Shown here piece by piece: positions 49,003 to 58,026 of a stretch of 64,000 bases of DNA. Location: positions 310,001-374,000 of the forward strand of contig CAVVFN010000008.1 of NCBI GenBank assembly GCA_963747515.1, given 5' to 3'. How positions within the stretch are numbered: the stretch's first letter is position 1; each line of letters starts with the position of its first letter. The notes below the pieces were generated by a model. It did no database searches. It saw only the letters and a program-made list of their open reading frames with translations, and was not told where the DNA came from. The position numbers and the translations under genes were made by a program. The DNA comes from Mariniphaga sp963747515 (lineage in GTDB: Bacteria; Bacteroidota; Bacteroidia; Bacteroidales; Prolixibacteraceae).

Positions 49003-49953
49003 ATGACCAAATCAATGTATAATATGAAACCAATATTTTCCAGAAGAAATTTTATAACTACAGCAGCAGCATCTGCAACAGCAATTGTAGTTCCGGGTTT
49101 TAATACCAGTTCCGGATTATTAGCAGAAAACAGATCATTTGTGCCAAACAAGAACCCGCTTAAATTAGGTTTAATGACCTATCTTATAGGCTCAGAATGG
49201 GATGTAAAAACAGTCATTGATAATTTACATGAAACAAAACTTGAACATGTGGAACTTCGGACAACTCATAAGCATGGAGTAGAAACAAGTATGAACAAAC
49301 AGCAGCGTAATGAAATTAAAAAACGTTTTGCTGATGCAAATTTAGCGATAAGCCTGGCAAGTGCATTTTCATACCATCATACCGATCAGAATGAATTGAG
49401 AAAAAATATTGAGGGCACAAAAGAATATCTTCAGTTAGCAGCAGATGTTGGTGCAGAAGGTGTCCGGGTATTTCCAAATGCAGTTCCGGAAGAAGGAGAT
49501 GCAAATAGATTAAAAATACTGGAACAAATAGGGAAATCTGTTTCTGAATGTGCAAAGGTGGGACATGATCTGGGAGTTCAGGTACGTCTGGAAGAACACG
49601 GTCAGGGTACTTCAAATATACCCGTAATAAAACAAATTCTGGAGTATGCTGACAATCCTCATGTGTATGTCATATGGAATTGTTCTCCCAGCGATTTTAC
49701 AGGAGAAGGTCTTCCAGAGGGATATGAAAATTCAGGCCTTGAAACTCAGTTTAATATGGTTAAGAATAGGATAGGTTGTGTCCATTTACGTGATTTGTCG
49801 ACCGATTATCCGTGGCGCGAACTTTTTAGTCTTCTAAGTAAAGCAGGATACAAGGGATATTGTGATGTTGAAGTATCGCCCTCCAGCTGTGAACCTGTCC
49901 GCTACTTAAATAACTTCCGTGCTTTATTCTTAGCTCTACAGAATGCAATTTAA
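49003..49953 (+). CDS. Tat-exported sugar phosphate isomerase/epimerase-like TIM barrel
   Basis: This protein of up to 316 residues belongs to the xylose isomerase-like (AP-endonuclease 2) TIM-barrel family. The Tat motif is SRRNFITTA; ATG codons at 49003, 49015 and 49024 are all possible starts. Barrel motifs include ELRTTHKHG, VRVFPNAVP, VRLEEHGQG, VIWNCSPSD, GCVHLRDLS and CDVEVSPSS, the last carrying the metal-ligand Glu. Relatives act in the cytoplasm on keto-sugars; Tat export is unusual. It is 20 bp upstream of a Gfo/Idh/MocA gene, the arrangement known from keto-sugar pathways. Confidence 0.85.
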   Translation: MTKSMYNMKPIFSRRNFITTAAASATAIVVPGFNTSSGLLAENRSFVPNKNPLKLGLMTYLIGSEWDVKTVIDNLHETKLEHVELRTTHKHGVETSMNKQQRNEIKKRFADANLAISLASAFSYHHTDQNELRKNIEGTKEYLQLAADVGAEGVRVFPNAVPEEGDANRLKILEQIGKSVSECAKVGHDLGVQVRLEEHGQGTSNIPVIKQILEYADNPHVYVIWNCSPSDFTGEGLPEGYENSGLETQFNMVKNRIGCVHLRDLSTDYPWRELFSLLSKAGYKGYCDVEVSPSSCEPVRYLNNFRALFLALQNAI

Positions 49954-49973
49954 TCCAGTAATAGCGAATTCAA

Positions 49974-51380
49974 ATGACAGAAAGAAGAGAATTCATAAAA
50001 AAAAGTGCAATAGGCTCAGCAGGAATTGCAATAGGCGGATTCGGATTTAGTTCTGCTTCCTATGCCCGAATTTCAGGTGCCAATGAACGAATTCATGTAG
50101 GTGTAATAGGCATCCGGAACCAGGGAAGTGTTCATATTAACAGGTGGTGCAATCTTAAAGAGAGTCACAATGTGGTAATAAAAACACTTTGTGATACGGA
50201 TGAAAGGCTATTTGATTCGCGTTCAAAAACGGTATATGAAAAAATCAACAGTAAACCTTCAACAGAATGGGATTTAAGAAAGGTTTTTGATGACAAGGAA
50301 ATAGATGTCGTTTCAATTGTAACACCAAATCATTGGCATTCACTTGCCACTATATGGGCATGCCAGGCAGGTAAACACGTTTTGGTTGAGAAACCGGTGT
50401 CTCATAATATTTTTGAAGGAAGAAAAATGGTGGAAGCAGGGATAAAATACAAGGTACACGTTCAGCATAATTCCTCGGTACCTGCAGGTGAAGCTATGGA
50501 TTTTCTGCAAAATGGAGGTATTGGCGATATTTATATGGCGCGTGGTCTTTGTCTTCACCGACGAGATTCCTATGGAATGGTCGAAGACAGCTCACCCCCA
50601 TCCGATTTCCATTATGATATGTGGTTAGGACCAGCACAATACAGGCCATACAACGAAAAAAGAAGTCATTATTGCTGGCATTGGTATTGGGATACCGGAA
50701 ATGGTGACACTGGCAATACCGGGCCTCATGCCTTACACATAGGCCGCACAGCACTCCAAAAAAATGAACATCCGGTTTCAGTATTTTCTACCGGTGATCT
50801 TTATGGTCTCAGTCAGGTGCACAAAGGAATTCCGGGAACTAAAGCATATGGCGGTGTGGAAACTTATGGTGATGATAAAACATTCCAGGAAACACCAAAT
50901 ACTCAGATTTGTGTATTCAAATATAAAGACGGGAAAATGTATGTTTTCGATACCCGGGGAAGGCATACCAATACAGAGGGAGAAACTAAAATAAAAACTG
51001 GTAATATCTTATATGGATCTCAGGGCTACATGGAATACTCACGAGACTGGAAAGCATTTCATAACTGGGAAAATGAACCTTTTGCCGGAACTGGAATGGA
51101 TAAAAAAGGCATGCAATCAGAACAAAGTTCAGAAAGGCCGGATACGTTCAGCAATTTAATTGATGTAATACGCTCCGGGAAAGGAGAAGATCTGATAAAT
51201 CCCATCCTTGGAGGCCATTATTCAGCTTCCCTGGTGCACCTGGCAAATATATCCTACAGACTAGGGGGAAGAGAACTGAAGTTTGACGGTGCTACAGAAC
51301 AATTCATTAATGATTCGGAAGCAAATGAATTACTGACACGGAATTACAGAGAGCCTTTTGTTGTTCCAAAAGAAATATAA
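49974..51380 (+). CDS. Tat-exported Gfo/Idh/MocA-family oxidoreductase
   Basis: This 468-residue protein has a Tat motif ERREFIKKS, Rossmann motif GIRNQG and catalytic EKP (139-141, VEKPVSHN). It is a close paralogue of the 16052 protein, sharing TEW-D-x-RKVFDDKEI and TPNHWH-x-L. One odd point: where the paralogue has GPHQFDIARWG, this one has GPHALHIGRTA, so an Asp and a Trp near the active site are replaced. It also carries an insert around residues 280-305. The substrate may therefore differ from that of the paralogue. Confidence 0.86.
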   Translation: MTERREFIKKSAIGSAGIAIGGFGFSSASYARISGANERIHVGVIGIRNQGSVHINRWCNLKESHNVVIKTLCDTDERLFDSRSKTVYEKINSKPSTEWDLRKVFDDKEIDVVSIVTPNHWHSLATIWACQAGKHVLVEKPVSHNIFEGRKMVEAGIKYKVHVQHNSSVPAGEAMDFLQNGGIGDIYMARGLCLHRRDSYGMVEDSSPPSDFHYDMWLGPAQYRPYNEKRSHYCWHWYWDTGNGDTGNTGPHALHIGRTALQKNEHPVSVFSTGDLYGLSQVHKGIPGTKAYGGVETYGDDKTFQETPNTQICVFKYKDGKMYVFDTRGRHTNTEGETKIKTGNILYGSQGYMEYSRDWKAFHNWENEPFAGTGMDKKGMQSEQSSERPDTFSNLIDVIRSGKGEDLINPILGGHYSASLVHLANISYRLGGRELKFDGATEQFINDSEANELLTRNYREPFVVPKEI

Positions 51381-51490
51381 TTACCTTGTGCCTTCTGATA
51401 ATTCATTTAAAGCTTAAAAAATTAACATTTTAATACGACTAAGAATAGAAAATTAAGAACAACTCGTTTTTTATCACAATAAAGAAAAAA

Positions 51491-52261
51491 ATGAAAGGAT
51501 GTATTATGAAGCAATTATTTATCACATTTGCTATAACAACTATTTTTTTAAGCTCAGCATCACAAGTTATACCATCTGAAAATACGTTAACTAAGAAAGA
51601 AAAACAGAATGGCTGGATATTGTTGTTCGATGGGAAAACCTTAAATGGATGGAGGGGTTTTGGTTTGAAAGAAGCTCCGGAAGGATGGATCGTTGAAGAT
51701 GGAACAATTAAAATTTTACCCAAGACTGACTGGCCAAGGCAGGCCGATGGTCAACCCATCCTGGGAGCTGATCTGATTACAAAAGAGACATTTGAAAACT
51801 TTGAATTGGTGTGGGAATGGAAAATTGAAAAAGGCGGAAATAGTGGAATTAAATATAATGTTTCAGAAGATCTTTCTCTGTCCCATCCTCCTAAAGGTTG
51901 TGCCTTAGGATTTGAATACCAGATGATGGATGATTCAGTGCTACCAAATCGTTCTATGAAAAACAGTACTGGTTCACTATATGACCTTGTCGCACCAGAT
52001 GAAGAAAAGAACCTTAAGCCTGTTGGAGAATTTAATGAAAGCCGTATAGTTTTTAACGGGAACAGGGGAGAACATTGGCTGAATGGAAGAAAAGTATTGG
52101 AATATGAGATTAATTCATCTCATTTCAATACCCTGCTACAGAACAGTAAGTTCAAAGATGTAGAAGGTTTTGCAGCCAAAAAAAGCGGCCATATTGTTTT
52201 GCAGGATCATGCGGAGGAAGCCTGGTTTAGAAACATTAAAATCAGAAGATTAGAAAATTAA
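51491..52261 (+). CDS. Exported DUF1080 (3-keto-glycoside hydrolase-type) protein
   Basis: This 256-residue protein belongs to the DUF1080 family, a beta-jelly-roll fold recently linked to hydrolysis of 3-keto-disaccharides. The start WILLFDGKTLNGWRGF and the motifs EGWIVEDGTI, ADLITKETFENFELVWEWKI, GGNSGIKYNV, ALGFEYQMMDD and WFRNIKIRRL are classical. A signal peptide lies near the start; ATG 51491 or 51506 may be used. It follows the TIM-barrel and Gfo/Idh/MocA genes, which fits a set that oxidises a glycoside at C3, then cleaves it (inference from known family biochemistry). Confidence 0.9.
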   Translation: MKGCIMKQLFITFAITTIFLSSASQVIPSENTLTKKEKQNGWILLFDGKTLNGWRGFGLKEAPEGWIVEDGTIKILPKTDWPRQADGQPILGADLITKETFENFELVWEWKIEKGGNSGIKYNVSEDLSLSHPPKGCALGFEYQMMDDSVLPNRSMKNSTGSLYDLVAPDEEKNLKPVGEFNESRIVFNGNRGEHWLNGRKVLEYEINSSHFNTLLQNSKFKDVEGFAAKKSGHIVLQDHAEEAWFRNIKIRRLEN

Positions 52262-52445
52262 ACTGTTGAAACAAGCCTGGAAAGACGAATATTTATAAAA
52301 AAATGAATAATCCATTTTGTGCGTTTTATAAATTTATAAAATTGAATTTCATGTGAAATATATGGGTATTGAAGAACAGGTATTTTTTCAGCACCATATT
52401 TGTTTGAATTCAAAATATTAGCATAATTGATTCAGATAAAGTTAT

Positions 52446-52453
52446 TATTTTTG
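52446..52453 (+). promoter_or_regulatory. Possible -7 element (TATTTTTG) upstream of the amidohydrolase lipoprotein
   Basis: TATTTTTG fits TAnnTTTG and lies 33 bp before the ATG at 52487. A TTGA at 52427 gives about 16 bp of spacing, slightly short. The evidence is weak. Confidence 0.3.
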
Positions 52454-52486
52454 TTAATAGGCTCATATCAAAAATTTAAATCCTAA

Positions 52487-53395
52487 ATGATGGAAAGAAA
52501 ATTTATATTCCTTGTTATTTCAGCAACTGCACTGATTTTTGCAGCCTGCAGTAGTGCAGATAGACCCAATACCTCAAGGCCCGATTTTATTATTGATTCC
52601 CATATCCACTACCGTCCTACCGATGAATGGGAAAAATCATTCGTTGAGGTTTTTACTGCCCATAAAGCTATGGGGTGTGTGCTGGTAGGAATGGAAAACC
52701 TTGAGAGAGGAATCGGATTTGCTAATAATCATCCGGAATTGGTTATTCCTTATGCCGCAATTGATATTGACAGCCCTACTGTAACGGATGATATAAGAAA
52801 AGCAAAAAATCTGGGATATAAAGGACTGGGGGAATTATTTGCCACTAAAGGGTGGAGTTACGATAATCCCAAATACGATTCCATATGGATACTTGCTGAA
52901 CAATATAAAATGCCAATAGCACCGCATACAGGAATACATGCACGCGGTAATTTTGCAGGTATGCGGCCGGCATTTGTGGCCTCCATTGCAGAAAGGCACC
53001 GGGACCTTATGATACATGCTGCCCACTTTGGAAATCCATGGTATTCGGAAGCAGGGGAAGGAGCACGTCTGAATCCAAATCTTTACTTTGATATTTCAGG
53101 TTCTTCACTAATAAAAAAAGATCATGATCCTGAATTTTGGGGACAGTATCTTTGGTGGACACCACATCTGGGAAAACCTCATGTAGGGGCAGCCGCAGGA
53201 CCTGCGTGGGAGAACATCCTTTTTGCCACCGACGAGGATGCTGCAGAAGAAAGTTTCGCACAGAACATTATTCGTTTTAATAAAATGCTTGATGCCAATG
53301 AGGTTCCGGAGGAAACCAGAAAAAACATGTATGGCCGTACAATTGCCCGGATTCATGGATTGAAAACGGTCCATGGATTTCCGGTTAATGAATGA
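52487..53395 (+). CDS. Amidohydrolase-family (Amidohydro_2) lipoprotein
   Basis: This 302-residue protein has a lipoprotein signal ending IFAAC (Cys21). The amidohydrolase motifs run in order: IDSHIHY (His39, His41), GLGELFATKGW, APHTGIHARG (His147), HAAHFGNP (His180) and FATDEDA (Asp249). It is shorter than the amidohydrolase at 14041 and anchored instead of Tat-routed. The role may be hydrolysis of a lactone or cyclic product of the redox steps (inference). It is the last plus-strand gene before the convergent minus-strand block. Confidence 0.87.
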   Translation: MMERKFIFLVISATALIFAACSSADRPNTSRPDFIIDSHIHYRPTDEWEKSFVEVFTAHKAMGCVLVGMENLERGIGFANNHPELVIPYAAIDIDSPTVTDDIRKAKNLGYKGLGELFATKGWSYDNPKYDSIWILAEQYKMPIAPHTGIHARGNFAGMRPAFVASIAERHRDLMIHAAHFGNPWYSEAGEGARLNPNLYFDISGSSLIKKDHDPEFWGQYLWWTPHLGKPHVGAAAGPAWENILFATDEDAAEESFAQNIIRFNKMLDANEVPEETRKNMYGRTIARIHGLKTVHGFPVNE

Positions 53396-53425
53396 AGTGT
53401 TTCATTTCACTCACTCAGTAAAATA

Positions 53426-53456
53426 ACCTGTTCAATCTATAGGTGAATAGGTATTT
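53426..53456. terminator. Candidate terminator between convergent genes
   Basis: ACCTGTTCA (53426-53434) pairs with TGAATAGGT (53444-53452) with one G-T mismatch, then ATTTT follows. It lies between the plus-strand amidohydrolase and the minus-strand FmdA-like gene. Confidence 0.45.
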
Positions 53457-53550
53457 TAAGTAATGACTGAACATTTCCCTTATAATAATATAAGCGGAAA
53501 CCTTTAAAGTAACTATTATTACTTGCATTTGATTAAAAGATTACGGAAAC

Positions 53551-54510
53551 CTATTGAAACAATTCAATATGCTTTTTTTCTATTTCCATTTGTAATGTCT
53601 TCTGAGGATTAACAATCTGCCCGATACGCAAATGACCGTAAAATCCTATAAGTGCACTTGCATCGATAGAGCTAAGCCCATAGTAACTGACAAGAAACCG
53701 GCCCATATCCATTATCGCCAGGTCTTTTGCTTTCAATACCTCAGGGTCAGTTGCTATTGTTGCAATCAAATCAGGATTAATAACCATGGGGCGCTGAAGT
53801 TTCAAATCTTTTCGAACTCTTACCGTTACTTCAATATCAGCAGCAATTTCAACACCTTTCCCAAAAACCTCCCCATCACCCATGGCAGCATGCACATCGC
53901 CCATTGCCAGTAAACCTCCTTCAACAAAAACAGGAAACAGAACTTTCGAGTTCTTTTTTATTAAACGGGAATCGATATTTCCACCATTTTCCCATACTTC
54001 TCCTGTGGTCATCTCTTTGAATCCTGCAGTTCCAATCCCTCCTACCATAGGATACACCGGCATCTTCTTTCCTTTATACAACATTTCATCTCCAATTATC
54101 TCAACCTCCAGGTAAACGAATTCCTTTTCTGCTCCTTCAATGAATTTATTTTTATCCATATTTTGCATAAAACCATAGCGCCCAAGCCTAATATCGTGTA
54201 TTTCAACTTCAAGAACATCTCCCGGTTGAGCTTCTTTAATAAAGACAGGTCCTGTAAGGGGATTATCTGTACCATACCTTCTCTTATCGCTCCATGAGAT
54301 ATTGTTTTCAAAATAATATTTCGACTTGCCGCCCAGTGCATCCAGGCATTCAAAGACCAACCTGCTTCCATTACAGACGGTATCGCAAGGCACATTATTT
54401 ACGCTCATATTATTGATGTGACAACCCTTATTGATTGTAACCAGATAGCTTTGTGACATGCCCTGAAAAGAAATCACCAGTAAGATGATAAAAACACTGT
54501 GATTTCTCAT
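53551..54510 (-). CDS. Exported acetamidase/formamidase (FmdA/AmdA) family protein
   Basis: The start at 54510 puts a signal peptide at the N-terminus (FIILLVISFQGMSQS); an upstream ATG at 54561 would add 17 basic residues. Family motifs include GPVFIKEAQPGDVLEVEI, ENGGNIDSRL and the metal/active-site block MGDVHAAMGDGEV. Such enzymes hydrolyse small amides such as formamide or acetamide. An exported copy inside a glycan locus hints at an amide-bearing sugar, but this is speculation. It converges on the plus-strand amidohydrolase gene. Confidence 0.82.
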   Translation of the reverse strand: MRNHSVFIILLVISFQGMSQSYLVTINKGCHINNMSVNNVPCDTVCNGSRLVFECLDALGGKSKYYFENNISWSDKRRYGTDNPLTGPVFIKEAQPGDVLEVEIHDIRLGRYGFMQNMDKNKFIEGAEKEFVYLEVEIIGDEMLYKGKKMPVYPMVGGIGTAGFKEMTTGEVWENGGNIDSRLIKKNSKVLFPVFVEGGLLAMGDVHAAMGDGEVFGKGVEIAADIEVTVRVRKDLKLQRPMVINPDLIATIATDPEVLKAKDLAIMDMGRFLVSYYGLSSIDASALIGFYGHLRIGQIVNPQKTLQMEIEKKHIELFQ

Positions 54511-54743
54511 GCTAAATCTGATTGTATGCTGCCTTTTTCTTTTTCCGGATAATATTCTCATCGTTTATTCCTGTTAAAAAGTATTATCATCTAACCCAAT
54601 CTATATACCAGATGACTGGACGATTTCAATAGAAAATTACATTATAAATCTTAGACTTTAATTTCATTATATTTTTTAGGATACTCATTTCCATCTGGCA
54701 AATTTAAATTAAACCAAAAGGATTGTTAACCTGCAAGTCCCTG

Positions 54744-56504
54744 TTATTTTATTTTTATTATTTTAATTGTTTTTCCCTTACCATGCGATTTCTGGTCAAT
54801 CCAATCATAATTATCTTGCAGCACATTAATATCAGAAGCTATTAGTGAATAGGAATTTATTTCCTCCATGCCAATTTTTAAAAAATAAACAGCAGGATCA
54901 TATCTGCTCATGTTAATATTCATCTGACGGCCTGTAATTTTTTTTCTTTTTAGAAGTTTTCCATTAAGATCGAAAAGCCGATAAAACAAAATAATATTAT
55001 CGTAGTGAGCAGTTTGCAGAATGAGATTATTCTTGGTTGGGTTTGGAAAAACAATACATTTAAGTTCTATTTCATTATCATTATGGGTTCCCGACATAAT
55101 TCCCCCATATTCATCGGCGCCAAGGTCGGGTTTGTTATCACGAATCTGACAATCAATATCTTCAACCACTTTTTCAAGTGTTGGACCTTTATTGATTATA
55201 TCTGTTGCAGTTGATTTTAAGTGCAGATTGCCATTCCCTGGATCTACAAAATCTTCAGTTGATAACCTGTTCAGGTTATTTCGAAAGGATATCGGAACAC
55301 TGTTATCTGTTTCTTCTATACTAACACCCCATGAGGTACCACTAAAAACATTGCCTTCCGCAATCAATCCATCGTTGGCATGTACAATACGAATCAGACG
55401 GCCTGTTCCTGGATTATGAACTGTATTATTCAGGATTTGACAATCACGGGTATGAGCAGCAAAAATACCTTCGTTTGCATTTGTCCGGGTAATGAAATTA
55501 TTCCGGACAATAAATCCGGTGCAATGCCTGCGTTCCCCTCGAGCGCTGCTGTTGCCCAAACAAATGCCACTATCGTTGTTTATAAAAATATTTCGTTCAA
55601 TAATACAATCCACACCATTATGCCACATGAATATGCCCCCTCTGCCAGAACCTGTACGCCCACGGATGCCAATAAATACATTATCGCTAATAATCCACGA
55701 TTTTGCCTCCATAATGTCGATACCACCAACATAATTGCCATTGAAATTATCAGGGTTTTCTTTTTCATAAGGCTCATCATCCAATGTTTTAGGACGATCG
55801 TTGTAAAACAAACAATATTGTACACGACACTCCTCAACCCAGGAAGGACTTCCATCTTCATTATCGGGCACATGAGGCCCTTTAATATGTCTTTGCCACA
55901 CATTGTGTGAAATGACATTATAGATAGTTACCTTATCTACTCCAAGGTTCGAATTTATTTTAATGCCATTTTGTTTAATATTCTGAACGGTAAGGCTTGC
56001 AAGCATAAATCCCGTGGTGCTGTTTATGACAACCCCTTCTTCATGCATGCTGCTTTCAAAATCAAGTATTACTTTTGTCCTGTCGTCACTCTCGCTTCGT
56101 ATTGTCACATTATTGGTTCGGATAACCAGGCTTCGAGGCATTTGATAATGACCATTGGCTATTGCAATTATCCCTCCCGGTTTTACATTTTCCACAGCAT
56201 TAAAAAGCTGATCTGTGTTTTCTATTCTGATAACATCGCCAGGCAAATCAGGCAAAGCCGGAGCTTCAGGAAACCAAGATTGAACAGGAAGTTCAAATGA
56301 ATTTATATATGTCTTATTTTCACCTGCAACATAACTCTCTCCTGTTTTAACCGATTCCAATCCATTTGGATTAATGATATGTGAATAAAGTCCTTTGCAA
56401 AGAAAATTCCTGCTCGTTAAATCTTCAGAAATGCCAATTGCCATGTAGACTTGCATAAATGCGATTACCATTAATGTTATTGAATATATATGTAATTTTT
56501 TCAT
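54744..56504 (-). CDS. Secreted right-handed beta-helix protein (pectate lyase / PL6-like fold) with T9SS sorting domain
   Basis: This 586-residue protein has a signal peptide and then a long parallel beta-helix with repeated N-N-V-T, N-N-F-I and R-N-N/x-F motifs, for example SWIISDNVFIGIRG, CIIERNIFINNDSG and FIVRNNFITR. The fold is that of pectate lyases and chondroitinase-B-like PL6 enzymes. After LGADEYGG comes a C-terminal type A sorting domain (VFPNPTKNNLIL, YRLFDLNGKLLK, AVYFLKIG), so it is exported by the type 9 system. It has extensive similarity to the next protein. A polysaccharide lyase or alginate/pectin-binding role is inferred. Confidence 0.78.
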   Translation of the reverse strand: MKKLHIYSITLMVIAFMQVYMAIGISEDLTSRNFLCKGLYSHIINPNGLESVKTGESYVAGENKTYINSFELPVQSWFPEAPALPDLPGDVIRIENTDQLFNAVENVKPGGIIAIANGHYQMPRSLVIRTNNVTIRSESDDRTKVILDFESSMHEEGVVINSTTGFMLASLTVQNIKQNGIKINSNLGVDKVTIYNVISHNVWQRHIKGPHVPDNEDGSPSWVEECRVQYCLFYNDRPKTLDDEPYEKENPDNFNGNYVGGIDIMEAKSWIISDNVFIGIRGRTGSGRGGIFMWHNGVDCIIERNIFINNDSGICLGNSSARGERRHCTGFIVRNNFITRTNANEGIFAAHTRDCQILNNTVHNPGTGRLIRIVHANDGLIAEGNVFSGTSWGVSIEETDNSVPISFRNNLNRLSTEDFVDPGNGNLHLKSTATDIINKGPTLEKVVEDIDCQIRDNKPDLGADEYGGIMSGTHNDNEIELKCIVFPNPTKNNLILQTAHYDNIILFYRLFDLNGKLLKRKKITGRQMNINMSRYDPAVYFLKIGMEEINSYSLIASDINVLQDNYDWIDQKSHGKGKTIKIIKIK

Positions 56505-56556
56505 TTATTGTAGTTATTCTTTTGCTTTAGATTTTAAAATTCGCTTTAAATCAATT

Positions 56557-57810
56557 CTATTTATCATCATCATTAATATACTCATCGGCACCCACATCAG
56601 GAAGTGCTTTACGCTTCTGCCCGTCTATATCATCTTGTACAGAGGAAAGTTGAAAACCTTTACCAAATGCTTCAGTGGCAAGGATTGTCAGATGCAGGTC
56701 TCCCACTGCCGGACTTTTAAAATAACCTTCCATATTGCCTGAAATATTTCCCTCTTCCTTTGCCTGAACATCACCAAGAATGCTTCCCCTTACTAAATTA
56801 TTGGCAACAGTAAGGTTACTTATTTTCTGAAAGTAATGGATAGCCCGGTATTGAAGGTCAGGTGCATAAATGGTGTTATGACAGACCTCAACATTATCAG
56901 CCCAGACTACTTCAATGCCCTTACCTCGTTTGTCCCCGGCAACAATGAAATTATTGCGGATAATACCATCGTAATTATGCAGGGTCCCTGGCTCATAGTT
57001 CGTCGGTTCTGATGGATTCCCAAATGAAATGCTGCGGTCGCAACCGATAAAAGTATTTCGTTCCACAACTACGTTACGACTTTGGTTCCAGATAAAAATT
57101 GCACCACGTCCGCCACCATTTGCTCCCCGGATGTTATAAAAAACGTTGTCACTAAATGTCCAATCCTTCAGATACATCATATCAATAGCCGAAATATAAT
57201 CGCCTCCGAACAGCCAGGCAGTATCGGGTACTTTTGTGTTTTCAAACCTGCAAAAACGTACTGCCCCACCTTCCACTCCCTTACGATTCTTTCCTGCAGT
57301 ACCTTTTATAGCACGAACACCAAAGTTCATAAAATTGCACCGTATTATATTTATATTAAAAGGATTTGTCGGATAAGATTCGTTGCCAAGTGCCTCTACC
57401 TTTATTCCATAGCTTCGAACTTCAGCAATGCTTATATCTGCAATGGTAACATCATCGGAACTACGGATAACAATTCCATCACGGGGATTACCACCTTCCC
57501 AGCCACCTCCCAGTAAAACCACCTTTGAAGCATCACCTGAGGCACCTTTTAGTGTAAAATGGGCTTTATTTTCAATCATAAGCGGTTGCTTTAATTGATA
57601 TATTCCATCTTCGATTAAAATAGTCTCTTCAGATTTCACATCCCGTATTGATTGATGTAGTTCATCTGCGGTAGTAACCTTTATGTTCTTTCCTGAACGA
57701 TCAGGTAAAAAGTTTTCATCATTCACATTCGAATTTTTGCATCCGAATAAGATAATGGCAAAAACATTAATAAAAAAAAATATTCTTAATAAAACTTTCA
57801 TTTTCAACAT
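56557..57810 (-). CDS. Lipoprotein with right-handed beta-helix fold, paralogue of the 54744 protein
   Basis: The start at 57810 (MLKMKVLLR) gives a lipoprotein signal with FGC as lipobox; an upstream ATG at 57837 is also in frame. The beta-helix shares ISAIDMMYLKDWTFSDNVFYNIRG and RGAIFIWN-type segments with its neighbour and ends at LPDVGADEYI, without a sorting domain. The pair thus has the same fold with two locations: outer-membrane or periplasmic lipoprotein here, surface or released protein there. It precedes the 54744 gene by 52 bp on the same strand, likely one operon. Confidence 0.77.
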   Translation of the reverse strand: MLKMKVLLRIFFFINVFAIILFGCKNSNVNDENFLPDRSGKNIKVTTADELHQSIRDVKSEETILIEDGIYQLKQPLMIENKAHFTLKGASGDASKVVLLGGGWEGGNPRDGIVIRSSDDVTIADISIAEVRSYGIKVEALGNESYPTNPFNINIIRCNFMNFGVRAIKGTAGKNRKGVEGGAVRFCRFENTKVPDTAWLFGGDYISAIDMMYLKDWTFSDNVFYNIRGANGGGRGAIFIWNQSRNVVVERNTFIGCDRSISFGNPSEPTNYEPGTLHNYDGIIRNNFIVAGDKRGKGIEVVWADNVEVCHNTIYAPDLQYRAIHYFQKISNLTVANNLVRGSILGDVQAKEEGNISGNMEGYFKSPAVGDLHLTILATEAFGKGFQLSSVQDDIDGQKRKALPDVGADEYINDDDK

Positions 57811-57957
57811 GGTATTTTTAAAAATTAAAGTTCTCATGTTTTAATTCCCCTACATTTTCAATTTTTATATCCATTATTTTAAAAGATACTAATGGTAATT
57901 TATAGAGCGTTTTTCCTTTTTAAGACTTAAGCTCAGAATTAGAATAATTTTATGAAT

Positions 57958-57992
57958 AAAAAATCAGAACCTGCAATTAAGCAGGCTCTGAT
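57958..57992 (-). terminator. Minus-strand terminator after the 1327-residue gene
   Basis: On the minus strand ATCAGAGCCTGC (57992-57981) pairs with GCAGGTTCTGAT (57974-57963) with one G-T pair and a 6-nt loop, followed by TTTTTT (57963-57958). It ends the 58027-62010 gene. Confidence 0.8.
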
Positions 57993-58026
57993 CTTTTAAC
58001 TATTTAAATACAACAAAATTAAACCT

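Noticed and set aside
55380..55910. 176-codon plus-strand frame opposite the beta-helix gene
   Set aside because: It is the shadow of the minus-strand gene; the minus-strand protein has clear helix repeats and a sorting domain.
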